From: Thermoanaerobaculia bacterium | Lineage (GTDB): Bacteria > Acidobacteriota > Thermoanaerobaculia > Multivoradales > JAHZIX01 | DNA length: 33,412 nucleotides | Reading direction: 5' to 3' | Assembly (NCBI GenBank): GCA_027069135.1 | Contig: JALXFE010000027.1 | Coordinates: 1-33,412 of the forward strand | Part shown: piece after piece, positions 24,404-32,358 of the stretch | Position numbering within the stretch: position 1 is the stretch's first letter | Layout of the letters: each line of letters opens with the position of its first letter | Notes under the pieces: generated by a model | What the model was told of the DNA's origin: nothing | Database searches by the model: none | The model's input: the letters and a program-made list of their open reading frames with translations, nothing else | Position numbers and translations under genes: made by a program

Positions 24404-25285
24404 CTAGAGCCCCACTCGCCAACCCGTGGAAAAGGAGTAGTCGGGAGCTGACTCGGTCAGGCCCGCGGAAAATGTCACGCTGAAGCTACGCCCGGAGCTG
24501 TTGAGGCGCTGGACGGTGACACCGGCCTCGACGGGACCGTCGACACCGTCCACGGTTTCCGTATAGCCGGAGATCGAGCCCAGCAGCGAATAGCGGCCAC
24601 CCCCCAGGGAGCGTCCCAGAGCGAAGCTATAGGTGAGAGGGTCGTTGAGCTCGAAATCTTGTAGATCACCGAAGATCCAGTAGCCGAGATCGGCCAGAAG
24701 CAGAGTCGATCCTGCCCTCTTCGATAGGGTAACCCCAGCCCCATAATCCCATTCCCCGGTTCCGAAGCCACTATCTTCGTCCGCCAGGGGCGCCTTGGCG
24801 GCACCGTAGACTCCAAACCTCACACCGGAAGCCTGGCCCTCAGATACGGTGAAATCGCCGCGAAATACCGGGTCTCCTAGCCCGCTCTCGCTGAAATTCA
24901 AGGTCTCGGGATCGGGCACGGTGACCGTGCGACCCCTCCCGGTTCCCGACCCGCTCGTACCGCTCATTCCACCGTCCATGCTGGTCCCTGGGTCGACTTC
25001 TTGCTGGCGACCGGAGGGCACCGGTGTTCCGCCGACGTAGGTGACGAAGGGCGTATCCTGGTCTATCAGCGGGATGCTGGCAGAGAAGCTCCACCGGCCT
25101 TTTTCGTAGGTAAGACCGTTGAATAGAAGAAAGCTTCGGGTCGTCTCGCTGAGGGTGTAGTTGCCCGAAGCGTACTGCAACGAGCCACTGTAGGTGAGCT
25201 GAGATTCCTGCCCTGGGGCAGCCCCGGCCACGGCGGCAAATGCCGACGCAGCCAGAACCACCAGGGCCGTCCGTCTTGACTTCAT
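24404..25285 (-). CDS. Outer-membrane beta-barrel protein of unknown function
   Basis: This is a 293-residue exported protein starting at ATG 25285, with AGGGGG upstream and a signal peptide (MKSRRTALVVLAASAFAAVAGA). The mature part alternates short beta strands (LTYSGSLQYASGNYTL, then FGVYGAAKAPL, YSLLGSISGYTETV) and ends in a strand with FSTGWRVGL, as expected for a transporter-like barrel. A Gly/Ser/Thr-rich loop (near residues 95-115) may be a surface loop. No specific family is recognised. It follows the Gln-rich gene by 19 bp, likely in one transcript with it. Confidence 0.75.
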   Translation of the reverse strand: MKSRRTALVVLAASAFAAVAGAAPGQESQLTYSGSLQYASGNYTLSETTRSFLLFNGLTYEKGRWSFSASIPLIDQDTPFVTYVGGTPVPSGRQQEVDPGTSMDGGMSGTSGSGTGRGRTVTVPDPETLNFSESGLGDPVFRGDFTVSEGQASGVRFGVYGAAKAPLADEDSGFGTGEWDYGAGVTLSKRAGSTLLLADLGYWIFGDLQDFELNDPLTYSFALGRSLGGGRYSLLGSISGYTETVDGVDGPVEAGVTVQRLNSSGRSFSVTFSAGLTESAPDYSFSTGWRVGL

Positions 25286-25304
25286 GGCAGGCCCCCTTCG
25301 ATCT

Positions 25305-25874
25305 CTATTTCCCGCTGCCGGGCTGGTGTAGTCGGTCCTGCATGCGGTCCATGGCGTTGAGGGCATCCTCCAGAGGGCCCGCCATATCCTCGATGTGGAG
25401 CCGCATGCGGTCCATATCCTTCAGCATGTCCTTGTCCTGAACCAGGGCAGGATCCTGCAGATTCTGATGGATGCGATCCATCGTCTTGGTCATGTCGCCG
25501 GCGAGGTTCGCCATGGAGTCACAGAGCTGCTGCATGGCTTGGTCACCTGCACCGTTCAGTCCGGCACCGTTCAGTCCGGCACCGTTCAGTCCGGCACCGT
25601 TCTGTCCGGCTGCCGCCTGGCTGGCCCGTTGCGCATGGGTCTGGGCCAGCGTGGTGGCCTGCTGTTCCAGCTGGTGAAGCCGTTGCATGGTGCGGTCGAT
25701 CTGGGCCATTTGCTGCTGCGCAGCCATCTGTTGCTGAGACAATTGCTGACTTACCGACTGTTGGCCGGCGGCTCTCGGAGCCGTCATCTGCCCGCGCTGG
25801 GCAGAGAGCGGAGCCACCGTCACGACAGCGGCCAGGGCAGCGACCAACGGTAGGGTTCTGAGTTTGAGGGTCAT
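25305..25874 (-). CDS. Secreted Gln/Met-rich helical protein with NGAGL repeats
   Basis: This is a 189-residue protein with a signal peptide (MTLKLRTLPLVAALAAVVTVAPLSAQ). Residues about 40-85 are rich in Gln and Ala with heptad character (SQQLSQQQMAAQQQMAQIDR). Residues about 91-110 hold four copies of the NGAG pentapeptide unit. A second helical part follows, rich in Asp, Met and Leu (MDRMRLHIEDMAGPLEDALN). GGAGGA lies before the ATG. No known domain is recognised. It is probably a periplasmic or surface helical protein that partners the barrel encoded next. Confidence 0.75.
   Translation of the reverse strand: MTLKLRTLPLVAALAAVVTVAPLSAQRGQMTAPRAAGQQSVSQQLSQQQMAAQQQMAQIDRTMQRLHQLEQQATTLAQTHAQRASQAAAGQNGAGLNGAGLNGAGLNGAGDQAMQQLCDSMANLAGDMTKTMDRIHQNLQDPALVQDKDMLKDMDRMRLHIEDMAGPLEDALNAMDRMQDRLHQPGSGK
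25551..25610. repeat. 15-bp tandem repeat, 4 units, in a coding region
   Basis: Four consecutive copies of ACCGTTCAGTCCGGC (plus strand), the last with CAG changed to CTG. They encode the NGAGL repeats of the Gln-rich protein. The unit length of 15 keeps the frame, so copy-number change would alter only the protein length. Confidence 0.92.
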
Positions 25875-26120
25875 TTTGATTCCTCCAATCGTGTTGCCGG
25901 GGCGGGCGCTGATTCCCGATCGGAATGCGCCGGCTCGCTCCCGGCTGTTGCCTACGCCCCCTGAGAGTCACGGGGTGGGGAGGAAGTTCCAGCTTCGGCG
26001 AAGAAAGTCGAGGCCCGAGCCGAAAAGGCTCGATTCGATGGGAAGTCTCGGCGACCTGGGGATGAGTGAGGACGCTCGAGAGGGGTGAAACCACCGTCGA
26101 GCCAGGAAATGCGCAACCGG

Positions 26121-26948
26121 TCAGGGGCGCGGAGGGGCAAACTCTTGGGTGAGCTGTCGGCGCAGCGCTTCGGGGAGTTCGCCGCCCCGCACCCAGCGGC
26201 ACGCTTCTACCGCCAGATCCAAGCTTTCGACGAACACCCGGCACCGCTCACACAACTCCAGCTGATGCATGGGGAACTCGACCCCCCGGTCCATTGCATC
26301 CATCTTCGAGCGCAGCAGATCGAGACAAACCCGGTGCGGATGATCACCCAAGATCTCGCTCGGCACACCGAGGCGCTCCGTCAGCTCAGCCCTCAGGGCA
26401 AGCCGTCCGCGGTGGACCCGCGTCTTGGCCGTCGCTTCTTTGATTCCCAGGATCTGTGCGATCTCCCGGAGCGAGAGCTCCGCGATCTCTTTGAGCACGA
26501 GAGGCAGCCGATAGCCCACGGGAAGCTGGGCCAGGGCGCGATCGACCGTCTCCGCCGCCTCCCTCCGCATCTCCTCGTCCAGCGCTCCATCGTCCCTCGA
26601 CGGGAGTCTGGCCACAAGGGCTGAACCGGACGGCAATCGCTCATCCAAGGAAGCGATCCGGGCGGGCTCCCCGGCGCGTTTGCGGTTCATCCGCTGGCAG
26701 CCGCGGGCCGCGATCCTGTAGAGCCAGCTCGACGGATTCGAGCGACCCTCGAATTGGCTCCATTTCCGGAATGCTTGTAGGAAGGTCTCTTGTACGAGGT
26801 CCTCGGCATCCTCCTGGTTGCCGCAGAACTTGAGACTGAAGGCGAAAAGCCTGTCCCCGAGCCGAGCGATCAGTTCCGGGACCGCTTCGTCCGCTTTGCG
26901 CCCCAACAGAGGGTCGTCACTAGCCGGGCTCCTCGCCTCGATGGACAT
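26121..26948 (-). CDS. ECF-type sigma factor with fused zinc-finger (anti-sigma-like) C-terminus
   Basis: This is a 275-residue sigma-70-family ECF factor. Region 2 is at about 25-95 (FAFSLKFCGNQEDAEDLVQE, SSWLYRIAARGC); region 4 is at about 130-185 (LPVGYRLPLVLKEIAELSLR, then EIAQILGIKEATAKTRVHRG). About 75 extra residues follow. They carry Cys208, His228, Cys233 and Cys236 (LCERC), the order of ligands found in zf-HC2/ZAS anti-sigma zinc domains, where the usual His-x3-Cys-x2-Cys is here His-x4-Cys-x2-Cys. No separate anti-sigma gene is nearby. The fused tail may control the sigma domains; this is an inference. The gene begins 21 bp after the amidohydrolase fusion gene. Confidence 0.9.
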   Translation of the reverse strand: MSIEARSPASDDPLLGRKADEAVPELIARLGDRLFAFSLKFCGNQEDAEDLVQETFLQAFRKWSQFEGRSNPSSWLYRIAARGCQRMNRKRAGEPARIASLDERLPSGSALVARLPSRDDGALDEEMRREAAETVDRALAQLPVGYRLPLVLKEIAELSLREIAQILGIKEATAKTRVHRGRLALRAELTERLGVPSEILGDHPHRVCLDLLRSKMDAMDRGVEFPMHQLELCERCRVFVESLDLAVEACRWVRGGELPEALRRQLTQEFAPPRP

Positions 26949-26969
26949 GGCTCAGAGTATAACGAGATC

Positions 26970-29207
26970 CTACTCTCCGTGGGGCACCAGATCCGGCAGC
27001 GGCGCTCCGTCCCGAACGTAACGATCAAGCCATTCCCGGGTCAGGCGGTCCCTCTCGCCCCGATGCTCGCTCAGCGAGTGGTCGCTGCCCTCCAGCAGTA
27101 CCAGCCGAAAAGGATGCCCGCTTTCGAGCAGCGCACTCGCCATCCGCAGGGCACTCTGCGGGCTCACCCGCCAGTCGGCGGTGCCGTGGAGAAGCAAAAT
27201 CGGCGTGGTCTTGCTCAGCCGTTGGGCCCAGCGCGCTGGGGATCGCGAGAGGAGAGTGGACTCGTCCGCCGGATCGTAGCCCGGAATCAGATCGCGAAAC
27301 ACCTCCGCCATTTCGGGCCGTTCCTGCTGCCAGCGGATGAGATCCGAGAGACCGGCGCGGACCACCGCAGCGGCGAACCGGTCGGTACGAGCCAGCGCCA
27401 GGTAGGTCATCAAACCGCCACGGCTCCCTCCGTAGATGCCGAGGCGCCCGGCGTCGGCTAGGGGCTCGGACTCGAGCAGCGGGATGAGATTTAGCAGATC
27501 GTCGACGTCCGCGCCGCCGAACTCCTCCCGGCCTTCGCCACCAGCGTTTCCCCGATACTGGCTGGCCGCGACGACATAGCCCCAACTGGCCAGGCGTCCC
27601 AGCTGGCGCATCGCACGCTGGGGCGTGATGGCGCCGAACTCCCGGTTGCCGCCGCGGGCGACGATCACGCCAGGATAGGACCCTCGAGCCCTCGGTCGAG
27701 CAAGATAGCCTTTGACCCGCAGCCCGTCGCTCCAATAGGTGATCTCCTCGACGACGACATCCTCAAGGCCCGCGATCATCGCTGCCTCCGGAGGCTTCTG
27801 CGCAAACACCGTCTCGAGCTTGAGCGGCCGGCGGTCGATGATCTCGCCATCCCGACCGATGCCATTCAAGAGGGCCGGGCGGTCAAGGATCTGCCCCGCC
27901 AAAATCAGGGTGTGGATCGACTCGAGATTTTCGACAGCCTGTCGCGGATCGCGATCGAGGACCAGGAGATCCGCCCGATATCCGGGTCGGACCTGGCCGA
28001 CAGCGCCCCAACTTGAAAAAGTCTTCTCGAAGTTGCTGGTCGCCGCGGCGAGGGCCTGCCGCGGGCTATGGCCGATACGCACCAACGCCTCGAGCTCGTG
28101 ATGGAGGGAAATTCCCGGCATCGTGCCCCAGACATCGGTACCACTACCGGCCAGATAATGGGCTCCGGCTCGGTAGTAGGCTTCCTCGAGGATGAACTCA
28201 CTGCGGGCCAACGCCGAGTAGGCGGCCTGGTGTGCCGGGTCAGCCTTGTGAGCTCCGGTCTCGGGATCCGCTGGATTGTTGATGTCCTGCGGGTCGAGGA
28301 TCTGCGCGATCGGCTCATCCCAGGGGTTCTCGGCGGACGGCAGGTCGAGATAGAGCAGGCCGAAGGTCGGCATCAACGAGGCCGAGCCCGAAGCCAGCAG
28401 CTTCGCGTAGCTCGACAGCCGCTCATCGAACGGGGAAAGGCGGCTCAGCCATTTGTAATACTGCCACTTGGAGCTACCCAGATCGTTGCTGAAGGGTTCC
28501 TCGGCCACGCTGCGGATCATCGGAGGCGGTGCCAGCCCTAAGGAGTAACGGGTGGTGTGGACGAAGGCGTCGATACCGGCCGCGATGCCGTCGGCGTAGG
28601 AGGAGAATCCCAACTCGCCGATGGTCCCCATGCCCAGCTCCCGAGCACGGCGGACGATCACCGGCAATTGCTCCGGTGTCAGCGCATACATCATCAGCAG
28701 GATGTCGTTGCCCTGCTCGGCCAAGGCCTCGGTAGCCTCGAGGTGCTCCTCGAGGGATCCAGCCTCGAAACCGACCGCCTCCAAGAGATGGAGGTGGGGC
28801 CCCGGATCGCCCCCGGTAAAGAGCCTGCCCCGGCGCCCTCCCGAAACCGTGATGAGAGAGGTCACCCCGCTGTAGAGATAGGCGTTGGCGTAATTCTGGT
28901 TGTTGAGGGCACCGAAACCATCCACCAACCCCGGCACGATGAACTTGCCCCGGACATCGAGTACCCGAGCCGACGGCGGCACGAGCGTACCCCGCTCCCC
29001 CACAGCGACGATCTCCCCACCCGCGAGGATCACCACCGCATCCTCGATATCCGCCTCGGACCGGCCCCAATCCCCGGTATCGATCACCGTCCCCCCCACC
29101 AACGCCAGCGTCTCCGCGAAGGAGGCTGGCGCCGCGAGGGAGAGGCTCGCCGCGGTGAGGATGGTGAAAAGGGCGCCCGGAAGGCGGATAGAAAATGCAC
29201 ATCGCAT
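26970..29207 (-). CDS. Exported amidohydrolase / S9-type peptidase fusion
   Basis: This is a 745-residue protein with a signal peptide (cleavage near SFA-ET, residue 31). Residues about 32-450 are an amidohydrolase-like domain (LALVGGTVIDTG, then KFIVPGLVDGFGALNNQ, HTTRYS, AGSGTDVWG, GQVRPGYRADLLVLDRD). Residues about 480-735 are an alpha/beta hydrolase of the S9/dienelactone type with Ser595 (YGGSRGG), Asp678 (HGTADWRVS) and His710 (GSDHSLSE), all intact. In the first domain the metal-binding HxH after VD is replaced by Phe98 and Ala100, so that half may be inactive or use a different metal site. No ribosome site precedes the ATG. The substrate is unknown; cyclic or modified peptides are one idea. 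Confidence 0.9.
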   Translation of the reverse strand: MRCAFSIRLPGALFTILTAASLSLAAPASFAETLALVGGTVIDTGDWGRSEADIEDAVVILAGGEIVAVGERGTLVPPSARVLDVRGKFIVPGLVDGFGALNNQNYANAYLYSGVTSLITVSGGRRGRLFTGGDPGPHLHLLEAVGFEAGSLEEHLEATEALAEQGNDILLMMYALTPEQLPVIVRRARELGMGTIGELGFSSYADGIAAGIDAFVHTTRYSLGLAPPPMIRSVAEEPFSNDLGSSKWQYYKWLSRLSPFDERLSSYAKLLASGSASLMPTFGLLYLDLPSAENPWDEPIAQILDPQDINNPADPETGAHKADPAHQAAYSALARSEFILEEAYYRAGAHYLAGSGTDVWGTMPGISLHHELEALVRIGHSPRQALAAATSNFEKTFSSWGAVGQVRPGYRADLLVLDRDPRQAVENLESIHTLILAGQILDRPALLNGIGRDGEIIDRRPLKLETVFAQKPPEAAMIAGLEDVVVEEITYWSDGLRVKGYLARPRARGSYPGVIVARGGNREFGAITPQRAMRQLGRLASWGYVVAASQYRGNAGGEGREEFGGADVDDLLNLIPLLESEPLADAGRLGIYGGSRGGLMTYLALARTDRFAAAVVRAGLSDLIRWQQERPEMAEVFRDLIPGYDPADESTLLSRSPARWAQRLSKTTPILLLHGTADWRVSPQSALRMASALLESGHPFRLVLLEGSDHSLSEHRGERDRLTREWLDRYVRDGAPLPDLVPHGE

Positions 29208-29276
29208 GGAAAGGGAGGGAATGCTATCAAATATGGCGAATCTTCTCGGCGCGTAATCCAGAGAGCCGGCCAGGTC

Positions 29277-29423
29277 TCAGGGAGAGGCACCCGAGTATCC
29301 GGGAAGAGGCACCCGAGTATCCGCCCAATAATCCTTCTCGATCAGTGCCTCTGAGATCCCTTCGTCTCGCGCGACAATCCCTATGAGCTGCTCGAACTCC
29401 GGATCTTCGTGGACGAAACTCAA
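29277..29423 (-). pseudogene. AbiEii toxin remnant (48 codons)
   Basis: A TTG at 29423 overlaps the AbiEi stop (TTGA), and the frame reads FVHEDPEFEQLIGIVARDEG, then ISEALIEKDYWADT, which is the N-terminus of AbiEii nucleotidyltransferase toxins (IEKDYW motif). After residue 36 it enters the 22-bp repeat unit and stops at 29277. The catalytic part is lost, so the toxin is not functional. Confidence 0.7.
29283..29323. repeat. Tandem 19-bp repeat with 22-bp period at the AbiEii break
   Basis: AGAGGCACCCGAGTATCCG occurs at 29283-29301 and again at 29305-29323. The two copies lie where the AbiEii frame loses homology to its family, so they mark the deletion or rearrangement site. Confidence 0.9.
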
Positions 29424-30007
29424 GGCTCTTCGCTCTGCTCACGGAGGCCACGCTGGACGAGGCCTTGCGTCGCCTTGGTTCCGTACTCTTCGGCCATTTC
29501 TTGAAGCCGATTCCGGTCCCAACGTCCTTCGGCCAGCGTAGCGATAAGGCCCCTTTCCAAATCGCTGAGCGAGACGCCGGCCATTTCGTGTTGCTCAATC
29601 AGGTCTACCACGAAGTACTCCGGCGGCGGATCTTCTGGGAAAAGCACCCGTCGCAGCAGAAAGCTACGCCCATCGAAGGTGAAGTCGCCAGTACGCTTTG
29701 TGTTGTAGACGAGCGTCGCGGCGAACATCGCTGTCGAACCCAGGCCGAGCCGGTTCCACTTCGGCGGACCGCAGACGAGAAACGGGCTGTCTCCGAAGAA
29801 AGCGCGTAGCAACTCCCGCTGGCCGGGAGGCGCAGGGCCAAATTTACTATCGACGGGGGCGTAGAACAGACCGTGGGCAGCCCGGTGCAACTTACCCTCG
29901 CGTACGAGCCGCTTCGCCAGACGGGCGGGGTTCGCACCCCAGCGCCGCAATTCCCGCGTGCGATAGGCCCTCCCGGGCTCAAGGTTTGGTTGTGCAGCTA
30001 GACTCAT
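29420..30007 (-). CDS. AbiEi-type antitoxin (type IV toxin-antitoxin, transcription repressor)
   Basis: This is a 195-residue protein. Its N-terminal winged HTH (YRTRELRRWGANPARLAKRL, then REGKLHRAAHGLFYAP) is the AbiEi antitoxin DNA-binding domain. The C-terminal part (FTFDGRSFLLRRV and YFVVDLIEQHEMAGVSLSDL) is the family's second domain. AbiEi represses its own operon and neutralises the AbiEii nucleotidyltransferase. The partner downstream is truncated, so this is an orphan antitoxin. The ATG at 30007 has only a weak ribosome site. A -10-like TAAAAT lies about 17 nt upstream. Confidence 0.85.
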   Translation of the reverse strand: MSLAAQPNLEPGRAYRTRELRRWGANPARLAKRLVREGKLHRAAHGLFYAPVDSKFGPAPPGQRELLRAFFGDSPFLVCGPPKWNRLGLGSTAMFAATLVYNTKRTGDFTFDGRSFLLRRVLFPEDPPPEYFVVDLIEQHEMAGVSLSDLERGLIATLAEGRWDRNRLQEMAEEYGTKATQGLVQRGLREQSEEP

Positions 30008-30133
30008 AAGAATTCACCGTTACTATTTTACCGTAGAAAAGATACAGCACAAGACCCCGTAGTGCAAGACTTCGATGTCGCCCCCAAAGCCCCACTGATG
30101 TCTAAATCGCCGCTCTTCAGATAGAGTCCGCCC

Positions 30134-32143
30134 GTGCCTGATTTGAGCTCGAGCCTTCCCCGACCCGGCCCTCGGCGGTGGCTATGGCTAGGGGTGCTTC
30201 TCATGATTCTTGGGAGTGCCGCCTACCTCCGCCTGGACGGTCTCGGGGAGCCTTCTCTCTGGCTCGACGAAATCCTGCATGTTGAGAAGACTCAGGAGGC
30301 TGCCGGGGAGTCGTGGAGATCTTGGCTGAGAGGGGTATCGGCGGATCGGGAAAACGGCTCTCTCTACTACGCGACGCAGCTAGTGGCGCTGCAGTTGTTT
30401 GACGGCGAGCTCGCCGTCCGCCTGATGCCAGCCTTGGCCGGTCTGGCCACCGTCCTCCTCATCTACCTGGTCACCCTCTCGGCTACCGGCAACCGGAAGG
30501 TCGCGGCTGTAGCCTCTGCGCTCCTGGCGGTCTCTCCCCTCCACGTCTACTACTCCCGCGAAGGGCGCCCCTATGCCGCCGTTATGTTCTTGGCGATGCT
30601 CCTGCTCCTGCTGGCTCTCGAGCACCAGAGACCCTGGACCAAAGCCGCCGTCTACGGAGTGTGTGTCGCCACGGCCTACCTGGGCGCTCTGGCCGCCCCG
30701 CTTCTGATCTGCTGCGCTGCCTTAGCGGGCTTCGAGTGGCTCCGCCATCGTGGCTACGGCCATTTTCTCCTCGCGGCCTTGACGGGCATGGCGATCGGCT
30801 TGCTCCTCTTTCCCACCGTCGAGCGCCTCGGCACCGCTGTCGGAACGTTCCACAACACCGCACGTTGGGAGATCACCAGCCCCCTCTCGAGATTGACCTT
30901 CGACCGACTTCTGGCCAGCCTTTCAGTCTCGGGGACCGACCGTGGAACCTCCGGCGGCTTGAGCTTTCTATTCCTGGCGCTGGCCATCTGGGGAGGAATC
31001 TGCCTGGCTCGAAGAAAACCGCAGCCGGCGTTTTGGGTCACGGGTCTTAGCCTGCTGCCCATCGCCTCATGGCTGACGGCCCTCGTCGCCTTGGGGCATT
31101 GGTACAACGTTCGCTACACCTCCGTCGGTCTGCCCGCCTTCCTGATTCTGGTCAGCGTCGGGCTCGTGAATGTTTGGGATGGCGCTTGGCAACAAATCCG
31201 GCGACGGCTCGGACGACGAGCCGCCAGCGGGCCAGTCTCCCTGATCCCGGACGCTCTTCTGGTAGCAGTCCTGGTTGTTTTGTTGGCTCCGGTCTGGCGC
31301 ACAGCCCGAGCTGAGCCCTTCGAAAAACCCGACTGGCGGGGTGTTGCCGAGCTGATCGGTAGCCTGGCGGCTCCGGGCGAGCCGGTGATCGCGCGAGGCC
31401 CCTGGTCGGAGATCTGCATTCGCTTTTATTTGCGCCAGCTGCACCTACCGCTCGAGGTCTTCGCCGTCAATTACGATCCCGCCCGGGCAGCACAGCTGAC
31501 CCTGCGCTATCCCCGGGCCTGGGTCCTCTCGGCCGGCTATCGGGAGACTCCCGAGTTCGACGCCTGGACCCGCGGCCTCGACCCGATTCTCAGCACGCAC
31601 CTGGCGAACCTCCGGCTCTTCTTCTTCCCCGATTTCCCGACGCTTCTCTCCGAGCCGAGCCGGATTGAAAAGCTGGCCGCCGTCCTGACCCAGGATCAGA
31701 AATCACTTCCCCGCCAGGACTTCACGGACCAAGAGCTCCTCCTCGGCACGGGATGGTCCTATCCGGAAACAGCCCCCGACGGCACGAGCTTTCGTTGGGC
31801 CAAGGCGGATAGGGCGCAAATCGCCCTACCGGCCCCCCTGGGTGGCGGGGCGAGAGCCTTGAGGCTGCGGCTGATGCCCTTCCCGAGCTCGAACCGCCCG
31901 CCCCAGGCTGTAACGGTCACGATCGGCTCCGAGCCCCTGGGCCGACTCGTTCTCGAGCCCGGGTGGAACGAAATCTCTCTGCCTTCGAGACGAGGAAATC
32001 CTGCGATCGATATCGTGACCTTCGAGTTCAGTTGGCGCCAATCGCCTCGCGAGCTCGATCCCGGCTCCCAGGATCCGCGCCACCTGGCCGTGGCCTTCGA
32101 CTTCGTCGAGGCTCTCAGCGTCCCGGCGGCAAGCTCGAAGTAG
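30134..32143 (+). CDS. Membrane glycosyltransferase, GT39 / ArnT-like
   Basis: This is a 669-residue inner-membrane enzyme. The first helix (about 16-34) is followed by a periplasmic loop with the catalytic-type Asp45-Glu46 (PSLWLDEILHVEK), the conserved acidic pair of dolichol- or undecaprenol-phosphate sugar transferases. The motif SPLHVYYSREGRPYAAVMF (about 135-153) is another family signature. About 9-10 helices follow up to residue 410, then a 250-residue soluble periplasmic part whose end looks beta-rich. It probably transfers a sugar to a lipid, protein or cell-wall polymer. The start is GTG 30134; no strong ribosome site is visible. It stands alone between a divergent toxin-antitoxin remnant and an acyl-CoA dehydrogenase. 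Confidence 0.9.
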   Translation: MPDLSSSLPRPGPRRWLWLGVLLMILGSAAYLRLDGLGEPSLWLDEILHVEKTQEAAGESWRSWLRGVSADRENGSLYYATQLVALQLFDGELAVRLMPALAGLATVLLIYLVTLSATGNRKVAAVASALLAVSPLHVYYSREGRPYAAVMFLAMLLLLLALEHQRPWTKAAVYGVCVATAYLGALAAPLLICCAALAGFEWLRHRGYGHFLLAALTGMAIGLLLFPTVERLGTAVGTFHNTARWEITSPLSRLTFDRLLASLSVSGTDRGTSGGLSFLFLALAIWGGICLARRKPQPAFWVTGLSLLPIASWLTALVALGHWYNVRYTSVGLPAFLILVSVGLVNVWDGAWQQIRRRLGRRAASGPVSLIPDALLVAVLVVLLAPVWRTARAEPFEKPDWRGVAELIGSLAAPGEPVIARGPWSEICIRFYLRQLHLPLEVFAVNYDPARAAQLTLRYPRAWVLSAGYRETPEFDAWTRGLDPILSTHLANLRLFFFPDFPTLLSEPSRIEKLAAVLTQDQKSLPRQDFTDQELLLGTGWSYPETAPDGTSFRWAKADRAQIALPAPLGGGARALRLRLMPFPSSNRPPQAVTVTIGSEPLGRLVLEPGWNEISLPSRRGNPAIDIVTFEFSWRQSPRELDPGSQDPRHLAVAFDFVEALSVPAASSK

Positions 32144-32233
32144 CCGAAGCCCTGGTCCGGCTACCCTGCCTACCGAGCCTCGTGGAGAATGGGAGCACTG
32201 TTATGTAATATGCTGCTGCGGTGCTCGCTGGCC

Positions 32234-32303
32234 GTGACGAGCAGGCTGTGGCGAGCAGGCTGTGGCGAGCAGGCTGTGACGAGCAGGCTGTGGCGAGCAG
32301 GCC
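32234..32303. repeat. 14-bp tandem repeat, 5 units
   Basis: Five copies of GTGrCGAGCAGGCT fill the gap after the glycosyltransferase gene; r is A, G, G, A, G in order, and the last copy ends in C instead of T. No spacer exists between copies, so this is a minisatellite and not CRISPR. The rest of the 32144-32358 gap shows no gene. Confidence 0.95.
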
Positions 32304-32358
32304 ACGACACCCGGCAGTTGATGGTGTCTTCCACCTCGAACCGACCCTGGAAGCAAGA

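Noticed and set aside
24142-24407. Short frames on both strands before the DUF6600-like gene
   Set aside because: No ribosome sites, no domains, and they overlap each other on opposite strands.
25985-25995. GGAACTT string (minus strand) as ECF -35 before the Gln-rich gene
   Set aside because: No CGTC-type -10 lies at 16-17 nt; the CGT nearby is about 11 nt away. Not supported as a promoter.
32234-32303. CRISPR array
   Set aside because: Units are 14 bp with no spacers and no cas genes are near; it is a simple tandem repeat.
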